This document shows, one piece after another, positions 6,410 through 12,704 of a stretch of DNA of 42,826 nucleotides (positions are counted from its first letter, which is position 1; every line of letters starts with the position of its first letter). This DNA is from Deltaproteobacteria bacterium. GTDB lineage: Bacteria > Desulfobacterota > Binatia > HRBIN30 > JACQVA1. The stretch is from assembly GCA_016210005.1 (NCBI GenBank), contig JACQVA010000144.1, positions 1 to 42,826 on the forward strand, read 5' to 3'. The position numbers and the translations under genes are program-made. The notes under the pieces are model-generated. The model had not been told where the DNA came from and searched no databases. It saw only the letters and a program-made list of their open reading frames with translations.

Positions 6410-9400
6410 TGGTTTGCCTCCGCGTCCGTATCATCGACACGCTCCACCGTTTCTACCCACTCGGCGTCAACGACGTCATCTTCGGTGGCGGCAAAGGTTG
6501 GGAACTCGGGATTCAGAGAAATTAGCCGCGCAGGATCTCCCGACTCGCCCTGGCGGCACTCCTTCACAACGAAGCGGCCGCCGCGTTCTGGGTCTTCAGC
6601 TTGCTGGCGTCTCACAAGGACTCGTGTGCCGTTGCGGAGGCTCGCCGGACGCCGAAACAGGCAGTACGCGCCGTCTGGGATTTCTGGCTCCATGGAGCGA
6701 CCGGTGACCTGTGCGACGAAATAGAACCTGCCCGCCCCCTGTTGGTACGGCTGAGAAGTGCGCACGAGAACCTGCGTGGCCGAACCCACCGCTTGCGCCT
6801 CCTCAAACGGACCGGCCGCAGCCCGCAGATCATAGAGGGGCAATCGGATCATGGCTCCGCCTCGAGCCCTGGTCTTGGTCTCTATGGAGCGCACGGTTGT
6901 AGCGAGGTCGGCGAGTACTGTGCGACGTGCGTCGTCTTTCCCCGTGTGCGCTACGCGCGGATCGGCGGGCGGAGGGTCGAGGCGGGTTTCGTACGGCACG
7001 CCGGTGGCGATGGCGCGCTGCAGGGCGTCGTAGATCTCCAGGATCACGCGCTTGGTGCGGTACTCGCCTGCCTGCGCCGACCCGTCCTCCGCAGTAGCAC
7101 AGCTACGGAGGGAGGAGGCTTCGGCAGGCAGGCCGTACTGCGCTTCGTCCTTGCGCCGGACGATGGGGAAGGTGTCCATGATGTAGGCGGCGGCGTCGCG
7201 TGGGGTTGGGAAGTGGCGCAGCAACTCGGCCGGCTGTGCACCCCATTCGTCCGCGGTGCCGAGGTAGAGATGGAAGAACGCCGCGTCCAGCTCGCAGCGC
7301 AGCAGGAAGCGCCGGGCTTCGTCCCAGCGAAACGGCGGACCGTCGTAGCCGCAGTCGTGCGCGAAGGCGGCGAGGTCCCACGCGGTGTAGGTCAGCTCCA
7401 GGACGCGCGCCAGCAGCCAGTCACGCACGCGCTCGTGCGGCAGCCAGGGTACCAGCTGCTCGTAGGTTGTCGGCGCAAGGACCGGGAGCTGCTTGAACAC
7501 GTGATACTTCAGATGTGTGCCACCGACCTTCTGTCTCGCAGCGAAGTCGAGCGGGAAGCTGTCGAGGCATGCGGCACACAATCCCGCCTTGGTGAGTGCG
7601 TCTTCACTCGGCAGCATCAGAAGCACTGTGTCGCCGGACGCCACCTGCGGCAGGACGCTGGCGATGACCGTGCGCTCGTCGGTGCTGCGACAGATGTCGC
7701 GCCAGCCGAGCAGCCAGCCACGCTCCCAGCGGTCGCGCAGCCGTGCCTCCACTTCGCTCCCCGGCACCCAGTAGCGCGGCAGCACGACGTAGTCCGGGTC
7801 CTGCAAGTGCTCCAGCGGCACCTCGGGCAACGCTGTGCTTTCGGAACCTGCCGGCTTATCCGCGTAGTCGCCGAAGCGATGATCGAAGTGATGGATCATC
7901 TTGGCTTCGTACAGCGGCAGGTACCGCGACAAGGTCCTCTCCCCTGTTGCCACCCTTCGACCTTGCTCAGGGCGGGCTTCCGGCAACGGGGGAGAGTCAG
8001 AGAGGGGGCGGCCCACGAACACGTTGCCCTCCAACCGCCAATCTTCGGCTTCCAACTGCGCCCGCGTGCGGAACAGGTGCGAGTCGTTCGACATGTCGAA
8101 CAGCCTCATGAACGACACGCCCCAGGGGTTGTTCTCTGAAGAAGACGCGGAGACGCGGTCGGCGGAAGACGCGGAGCCCCCACCCCTCTCCGCGTCTCCG
8201 TATCTCGCCGTCTCCGTGTCTTGTCTCGTGTCTTCCCTGACCAGCACCGGTACGCGGCGGTAGATGGCCTTCGTCAGCTCGGCGTCGCGCACGCTGCGGA
8301 ACACCGGGCAGGTGCGCGTGTTGGGGTTGAGCAGGGCGATGTCGGCGGCGCTGAGGGTGAAGCGGCGGTCAGGCGCCCGCAGCTCATCGGGTGAGCGCAG
8401 ATCGAATGCGAACTCCGCCGCCCTGGCGCCCCGACCCGCGGCGGCTGCGCTCGTGAGCAGGCAGAATGGGTTGCGACTGTCGGTGCCGATGAAGATGCGC
8501 CGAGTTTCGAAGAAGCTGAAGAGGCTTACCAAGTCCCCGGTGCTGATGAGATCGGCGAAGAAGAACTTCGTCGTATCGTCAGTCGCGATGCCCGAGGGCA
8601 CGATGCATCCCAGACGGCCGTTGGGTGCGATGAGCTGGCGCATGGTCTCGGCGAAGACGGCGTAGGTGTTGATGTCGCCGCGGCCGGTGAGCGGGCAGCG
8701 GCCGCTGTGGCGCAGAAATGCGCTGGCGCCGGCCGCGGCCCGCAGCGCCTCGACGAACTCGCGATGCAACGGCGGATTGCGTTGCAGCAGATCGCGAATG
8801 AGGCGTGCGCGCGCGGCCTTGTTCGGTGCGGTAGCGATCGCGGCGTCGCGCGCGGCGAAGAACTCCTGCTCCTGCAGCTTCACGCGCTCCCAGGGGGGAT
8901 TGCTGAGGACCACGTCGAAGCCAGACGCGGAGACGGGGAGACGCGGGGACGCGGAGAGGGAATGCTCGGCAAAGACTTCCGGGAATTCGAGCGGCCAGTG
9001 GAAGAAGCGGTACCGCGTCGACAGATCGAGTGCCATGCCGGTCAGACGCGCGTCGATCGCGCGGCCGGCAAGGTGGTCAGCGAGCACGCCCGAGGTGATG
9101 GCCGGTACATTGGTCGCGAACTGCTGAAAGAAGGCCGCGGTCCACAAATCGCAGGCTTCCCGTTGCCGGAGCCACGCCGGATCGGCGTGACTCTCCTCGA
9201 AGAGCCGGCGCTTGCGACGAATCGCGTCGGGCGTATCGTCGCCGATCGCGTCGACCTCGCGGCTGTGCTGCGTGAGACCGGCGAGGGCAGCACCAGGGCT
9301 CCACGCGAAAAGATCGTGTTGGCCGCGACGTTCGTCGCGATTGCGCTTGGCAAGCTGGCGGGCGGCAACCTTGTCGTCGCCTTCCAACGGTTCGAACGCC

Positions 9401-11373
9401 TTGTCCGGAATGCCCGCTTCAAGCACGCGCAGGTCGAAGACGCCCACCAGTGCATCCCCGCAGCGGATGCGATGATCGAGAAAGGTGAGCGGCTTGCCGC
9501 CGGTGTGGCTCTCCAACCACAGCGCGACGCGGCACAGGTCGACGGCGAGCGGATTCTTGTCGACGCCGTAGATGCAGTGAGCAATGACTTCGCGCGTCGC
9601 CTCGCGCGTGCGTTCGGGTGCGGGCTCGTCCTCGCCGGTGCGCACGCGCGCCAGCTCCTTCCCCAACCGCCGCGCGGCGGCGAGGAGGAAGTGCCCCGAC
9701 CCGCAGGCCGGATCGCAGATGCGGATGGAGAGGATCGCTTCCTCTGGGAAAGACGCGGAGACCCCGCCCGTATCCGCGTCTCCGTGTCCCCGCGTCTCCG
9801 TGTCTTGCCTCACGGTCGCGAGCCGGTCGCGGATGACGGGTTCGAGCGCGGACTGGATCAGCTCGTTCACCAACTGGGGCGGCGTGTAGTACGAACCGGT
9901 TGTCTTGCGCTCGGAACCAGCGAGCAGCGCGAAGACCGGTTGCCCGGCGGCGTCGGAGTCCACTGCCGGATGAAAATCGAGCAGGCTCTCATAGACGGAG
10001 CCGAGTTCCTCGACGTCGAGCGCGGCATAGTTCACGCGGCGCGGTGCGGCCGACGGGCTCTCCTGATACCAGGCCAGGCGCCAGAAAGCGTCAAGCAGAT
10101 CGCGATTGCTGAGCGTGAAGCCGTCGAGCGCTTGCGGCGCGAACAGCTCACCGTTGAGCGGAGCGAGTTGCAGAATGGCGGCGAGCTTCTCGTCGCTGAG
10201 CGCCTTCCAGAGCACGCGCAGCGATTGCCACAGGTCGTCGTGATCGCTGTACGCGGCGCGGCTGTCGAGCAGGCGGCGCAGGCGCGCGATGCCGTAATGC
10301 TCGCGGTAGATCGGGTCGGGGCTCAGCAGCCCGCGGTCCTCGGAGACAAGCAGGAACAAGAACCGATAGACGAGCCGGAGGATCTGGCGGTAGAGGTCTT
10401 CCGCGGACAGAGGAGACGCGGAGACTGGCAGACGCGGAGACGCGGAGACAAGGAGGCGCTGGCGCAGTTCGTCGTTCACCGGATGGCGCAGAAATCCGTT
10501 GGCGAGACGCTGGATGCACTCCTCGACACCATCGCGCAGCCGATCCCGCACGCGGCCGCCCTGCTCGACGCTGTGGCTGTAGTATTTCTCCAGCAGGCAG
10601 TCGCTACCGTCGGCCATCCCGCGCGGGAGACGTGTGCGGTGCAATAGCCGATACAGCGCAGCGAAGTCGTGGAAGCGTTGCTCCTCGAAGATGCCGGTGA
10701 GATCGAACTCGACGTACGCCTGGCGCCGCACGAGTGTGCAGTCGCGGAGGAGGCGGAGCGTCAGACCGTTGGTGACGAGACCCCAGACGTGCTCGGTGCG
10801 GTTCAGGTACTCCTGCACCAGCGAATGCGGCGCCAGGCGCGGCCGTCCGCTGGCGGGCACGCGACCGAGTTCTTGCCCGGCGCCGACGATGTGCACGGGA
10901 GGGAAATCAGACGCGGAGACTTCGAGACGCGGAGACGCGGAGCGGGGCGGCGGGTTCTCCGCGTCTTGCCCGCGCGTCTCCGCGTCTCGACCAGCAAGGC
11001 CGGCGCCGTGGGAAACCGCAAAGGTCAGGCCGTCGACTTCGAGCGCGCGGGGGTGGCGGATGAGTTCGTAGCCGAGGAGGCCGAGGAACGGCACCATCCA
11101 CGCGTCGCGGGTGACCGTGGTGCCCGGGTCGCCTTCAGGCAAACGTTCCCGGCGGTGTTGGAAGACGCCCCACAGCGCGCGCGCGTCGGCGAAGGCGGCG
11201 GCGATCTCGTCGGTCAGATTCCGTCTCGCCTCCAGACCGAAGTCGGTGGGGCGTTGGCCCGGGAGATCGCCGGCTACGAGCTGATCGAGGAGATCGGGTC
11301 CAAGCAGACCGCCTTCGATGCGAACAGAGGGAAAGCTAGAAGAAGACACGGAGACACCCAGACGCGGAGACAC
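6406..11373 (-). CDS. Adenine DNA methyltransferase fused to a LexA/UmuD-like S24 domain
   Basis: A 1655-aa protein. Residues about 1-500 form the N-terminal recognition/helical part of large Eco57I-like methyltransferases. SAM motif I is DPACGSGHFLL (D554) and the catalytic motif is NPPW (825-828), so it should make N6-methyladenine. The target-recognition and C-terminal region runs to about 1490 ([22 protein letters not shown]). Residues about 1508-1655 are an S24 peptidase-like domain: a candidate A1520-G1521 cleavage site, the GRSMEPEIPDGAY motif with S1560, and K1604 in F-V-V-K-E. An internal ATG (M1508) with GAGG 7 nt upstream could also start the S24 part alone. The GTG start at 11373 lies inside a repeat array, so the native 5' end may be altered. 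Eight short repeats are inserted in frame. It is the modification partner of the two helicases upstream and the nuclease downstream. Confidence 0.85.
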   Translation of the reverse strand: MSPRLGVSVSSSSFPSVRIEGGLLGPDLLDQLVAGDLPGQRPTDFGLEARRNLTDEIAAAFADARALWGVFQHRRERLPEGDPGTTVTRDAWMVPFLGLLGYELIRHPRALEVDGLTFAVSHGAGLAGRDAETRGQDAENPPPRSASPRLEVSASDFPPVHIVGAGQELGRVPASGRPRLAPHSLVQEYLNRTEHVWGLVTNGLTLRLLRDCTLVRRQAYVEFDLTGIFEEQRFHDFAALYRLLHRTRLPRGMADGSDCLLEKYYSHSVEQGGRVRDRLRDGVEECIQRLANGFLRHPVNDELRQRLLVSASPRLPVSASPLSAEDLYRQILRLVYRFLFLLVSEDRGLLSPDPIYREHYGIARLRRLLDSRAAYSDHDDLWQSLRVLWKALSDEKLAAILQLAPLNGELFAPQALDGFTLSNRDLLDAFWRLAWYQESPSAAPRRVNYAALDVEELGSVYESLLDFHPAVDSDAAGQPVFALLAGSERKTTGSYYTPPQLVNELIQSALEPVIRDRLATVRQDTETRGHGDADTGGVSASFPEEAILSIRICDPACGSGHFLLAAARRLGKELARVRTGEDEPAPERTREATREVIAHCIYGVDKNPLAVDLCRVALWLESHTGGKPLTFLDHRIRCGDALVGVFDLRVLEAGIPDKAFEPLEGDDKVAARQLAKRNRDERRGQHDLFAWSPGAALAGLTQHSREVDAIGDDTPDAIRRKRRLFEESHADPAWLRQREACDLWTAAFFQQFATNVPAITSGVLADHLAGRAIDARLTGMALDLSTRYRFFHWPLEFPEVFAEHSLSASPRLPVSASGFDVVLSNPPWERVKLQEQEFFAARDAAIATAPNKAARARLIRDLLQRNPPLHREFVEALRAAAGASAFLRHSGRCPLTGRGDINTYAVFAETMRQLIAPNGRLGCIVPSGIATDDTTKFFFADLISTGDLVSLFSFFETRRIFIGTDSRNPFCLLTSAAAAGRGARAAEFAFDLRSPDELRAPDRRFTLSAADIALLNPNTRTCPVFRSVRDAELTKAIYRRVPVLVREDTRQDTETARYGDAERGGGSASSADRVSASSSENNPWGVSFMRLFDMSNDSHLFRTRAQLEAEDWRLEGNVFVGRPLSDSPPLPEARPEQGRRVATGERTLSRYLPLYEAKMIHHFDHRFGDYADKPAGSESTALPEVPLEHLQDPDYVVLPRYWVPGSEVEARLRDRWERGWLLGWRDICRSTDERTVIASVLPQVASGDTVLLMLPSEDALTKAGLCAACLDSFPLDFAARQKVGGTHLKYHVFKQLPVLAPTTYEQLVPWLPHERVRDWLLARVLELTYTAWDLAAFAHDCGYDGPPFRWDEARRFLLRCELDAAFFHLYLGTADEWGAQPAELLRHFPTPRDAAAYIMDTFPIVRRKDEAQYGLPAEASSLRSCATAEDGSAQAGEYRTKRVILEIYDALQRAIATGVPYETRLDPPPADPRVAHTGKDDARRTVLADLATTVRSIETKTRARGGAMIRLPLYDLRAAAGPFEEAQAVGSATQVLVRTSQPYQQGAGRFYFVAQVTGRSMEPEIPDGAYCLFRRPASLRNGTRVLVRRQQAEDPERGGRFVVKECRQGESGDPARLISLNPEFPTFAATEDDVVDAEWVETVERVDDTDAEANQ
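7066..7133. repeat. Palindromic element in the methyltransferase gene (site H)
   Basis: Ends gcctgcctgcgccga (7066-7080) and tcggcaggcaggc (7121-7133) are inverted, with an inner hairpin ctccg/cggag. It encodes about 23 residues between D-E-A-Q-Y-G and Y-R-T-K-R and keeps the frame. A shorter relative is at 2875-2906. Confidence 0.7.
7937..7996. repeat. 60-bp element with 15-bp inverted ends (site G)
   Basis: ctctcccctgttgcc (7937-7951) is inverted as ggcaacgggggagag (7982-7996) with one mismatch. The element is exactly 60 bp, adding 20 codons at residues about 1126-1146 without changing the frame, just before the conserved Y-L-P-L-Y-E-A-K-M. Confidence 0.75.
8143..8222. repeat. gacgcggaga repeat array, inverted halves (site F)
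   Basis: Copies of agacgcggag (8143-8176) are followed by inverted copies ctccgcgtct/ctccgtgtct (8187-8222). In frame in the methyltransferase gene at residues about 1051-1077. Confidence 0.75.
8923..8956. repeat. gacgcggaga repeat array (site E)
   Basis: Three to four imperfect direct copies in one orientation, inserted in frame just before the catalytic F-D-V-V-L-S-N-P-P-W of the methyltransferase. The protein gains a short S-A-S-P-R-L-P-V-S-A-S-like stretch. Confidence 0.75.
9751..9805. repeat. gacgcggaga repeat array, inverted halves (site D)
   Basis: agacgcggag at 9751-9760 faces inverted copies at 9773-9805. It is inserted in frame about a dozen codons before SAM motif I of the methyltransferase (residues about 523-541). 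Confidence 0.75.
10413..10451. repeat. gacgcggaga repeat array (site C)
   Basis: Direct copies agacgcggagac in one orientation, in frame at residues about 308-321 of the methyltransferase. Confidence 0.75.
10909..10989. repeat. gacgcggaga repeat array, inverted halves (site B)
   Basis: Direct copies at 10909-10943 and inverted copies at 10956-10989 form an 81-bp inverted repeat. In frame at residues about 129-155 of the methyltransferase. Confidence 0.75.
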
Positions 11374-11420
11374 GCTCTGAAGAAGACGCGGAGATGCGGA
11401 GACGCGGTGACGCGGAGAGG
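11338..11420. repeat. gacgcggaga array at the methyltransferase start (site A)
   Basis: Six or more imperfect copies of agacgcggag/agacacggag. The array covers the only plausible start codons of the methyltransferase (GTG 11373 and a later GTG) and forms the 3' border of the S23 gene. Confidence 0.75.
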
Positions 11421-11427
11421 CATAAGG

Positions 11428-11805
11428 TCATCGGATCGTCCATTGCTCTGGATGAGCGGCCATGGTGGTCAGCATCGCGAGGATTTCTTCGTACGCGCCG
11501 TCTAGCCTGGCAGCAGTGTCGGCGTTGAAATAGCTGCAGCGTAAGGCGATCTCGACGTGGGTTTGCGTTTCGGCAGCTTCGCCTTCGGCGTCGTTCAGCT
11601 TGCTGACAAACGCAGCGCGATAGCGGCGTTTCCGCCACGCTTCGGCAATGTTCGCGGCTACGGAGCGTGACGACCGCCGGATCTGGTCGGTCAATGAGAA
11701 TCGCTCCTCCGGTGGAAACTCGCGTGTCCGGCGAAAGATATCCATCGCCGCATCCATCGCCCGCTGCCAGACGGTGAGTTCCTTGAACGACCGGATGTTC
11801 CCCAT
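11428..11805 (-). CDS. Four-helix-bundle protein (S23/IVP family)
   Basis: The 125-aa protein starts SFKELTVWQRAMD and contains F-S-L-T-D-Q-I-R-R-S-S-R-S-V-A-A-N-I-A-E-A. This is the signature of the S23 family, first seen in 23S rRNA intervening sequences and related in fold to the Avd proteins of diversity-generating retroelements. The function of free-standing members is unclear. Length and motifs are intact. The gene lies between inverted arrays of the gacgcggaga repeat (11338-11420 and 11812-11861) that use up all the space between the mazF stop and the methyltransferase start. This suggests it arrived as a cassette. No reverse transcriptase, variable repeat or rRNA is nearby. Confidence 0.85.
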   Translation of the reverse strand: MGNIRSFKELTVWQRAMDAAMDIFRRTREFPPEERFSLTDQIRRSSRSVAANIAEAWRKRRYRAAFVSKLNDAEGEAAETQTHVEIALRCSYFNADTAARLDGAYEEILAMLTTMAAHPEQWTIR

Positions 11806-11811
11806 CTCCCC

Positions 11812-11861
11812 TCTCCGCGTCTCCGTGTCTTCCGATCTCCGTGTCTCGCTGTCTTCGCGTC
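11812..11861. repeat. Inverted ctccgcgtct array upstream of the S23 gene
   Basis: Imperfect copies of ctccgcgtct/ctccgtgtct, in inverted orientation relative to 11338-11420. The array reaches the stop codon of the MazF-like gene (11860-11862). Confidence 0.75.
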
Positions 11862-12210
11862 ACAGACCCAAGATGCCACGCACTCGGTCTTCGACCTGGC
11901 CCATCGCAGCCTCAGACAACACGCCCCAGCGCCGGACCAAGCGCCCCTTGGAGATCGCCCGGACGTTCTCACACATGATGTCCGACGGCTGCCGCAAACC
12001 GCCGTCAGGTGGATCCACCCGGACGTGAAAGCGGATGGGGCGAACGGTCGAGGTGATTGGCAGGACAACAACCAAGTCGGCCGGCCCGCGGTTGAACTCG
12101 CTGATCGACAGCACGAGAACCGGGCGCTGGCCCGATTGCTCCCGCCCGCGCGTAGGGGCGAGGTCGACCAGCCAGACTTCACCGCGGGCGGGTGAAGGGC
12201 GCGACGCCAC
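11860..12210 (-). CDS. MazF/PemK-like toxin
   Basis: The 116-aa protein has ARGEVWLVDLAPTRGREQSG followed by Q-R-P-V-L-V-L-S, the N-terminal signature of MazF/PemK RNA endoribonucleases. V-L-P-I-T-S-T and D-I-M-C-E-N-V-R-A-I blocks follow. MazF toxins cut RNA at short sequences and are neutralised by a partner encoded just upstream, here ending 3 bp before the toxin start. The size is normal. The stop codon touches the repeat array that brings in the S23 gene, so the last codons may have been altered. The pair lies between the SNF2 helicase and the methyltransferase of the defence locus. Confidence 0.85.
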   Translation of the reverse strand: MASRPSPARGEVWLVDLAPTRGREQSGQRPVLVLSISEFNRGPADLVVVLPITSTVRPIRFHVRVDPPDGGLRQPSDIMCENVRAISKGRLVRRWGVLSEAAMGQVEDRVRGILGL

Positions 12211-12213
12211 GGG

Positions 12214-12465
12214 TCAGTCGAGTCCCGCGAGCCCGTCGTTCAGAGTGGCATCCCACTCCGACAGCTCGCGTTGGTAGGCTGCCCACGCCTTCTTGTCGCG
12301 ACGGAGCCGGGCGAGATCGGCGTTCGCCTTGCGGACGAACCGCTCGCGCCGGTATGTCTCCAGCGCCGCATCGATTACTTCTCCCACCGGCTTGCGGCAC
12401 TCACGCGCGAGCTCGGTCACAAGGCGCTGGCCTTTCGCACTCAATTGTATGCTTGCTGCACGCAT
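12214..12465 (-). CDS. MazE-like antitoxin
   Basis: The ATG at 12465 has AGAAGGAG 8 nt upstream and gives an 83-aa protein. It has an N-terminal S-I-Q-L-S-A-K-G-Q-R-L-V strand, helices typical of ribbon-helix-helix antitoxins, and a charged C-terminus suited to toxin binding (W-A-A-Y-Q-R-E-L-S-E-W-D-A-T-L-N-D-G-L). The frame stays open upstream to 12699, allowing 161 aa. That extension is arginine/lysine-rich, unlike the family, and I regard it as a chance ORF or remnant. It ends 3 bp before the MazF-like gene. Confidence 0.7.
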   Translation of the reverse strand: MRAASIQLSAKGQRLVTELARECRKPVGEVIDAALETYRRERFVRKANADLARLRRDKKAWAAYQRELSEWDATLNDGLAGLD

Positions 12466-12704
12466 GGAGACGGCTCCTTCTCTTCCGCGAATTGCCTCGA
12501 TGAATTCATCGCCAGACCTGAAGCCAAGTTCATCGAAGCGTTGCTTACAGAACCCAACCCAGCGTTCCCAGCCATCATCGCGGTGTGCCGTTTGCTTCGG
12601 GCGGCCCTTGAGCCGCCGCTTTTCGGCTTTTCGCTTCCGGGTGTCCGCAATGGCTGCCTTCATGTCCAGAAGTATGAAATTCCCTTCGCCGCAACGCAAC
12701 CGCC

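Noticed and set aside
6601-8139. 512-codon plus-strand ORF
   Set aside because: Antisense to the methyltransferase 3' part and the S24 domain; composition typical of a shadow frame.
8707-10647. 646-codon plus-strand ORF
   Set aside because: It is antisense to the methyltransferase body, which has clear SAM motifs; long open antisense frames are common in GC-rich DNA and this one has no recognisable domain.
10909-10989. CRISPR-like array
   Set aside because: Units are about 10 bp, contiguous or inverted, with no regular spacers and no cas genes.
11338-11861. Diversity-generating retroelement suggested by the S23/Avd-like fold
   Set aside because: No reverse transcriptase gene, template repeat or variable repeat is visible nearby.
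12466-12699. N-terminal extension of the MazE-like antitoxin
   Set aside because: The ATG at 12465 has a strong ribosome binding site and gives the normal antitoxin length; the extension is basic and unlike the family.
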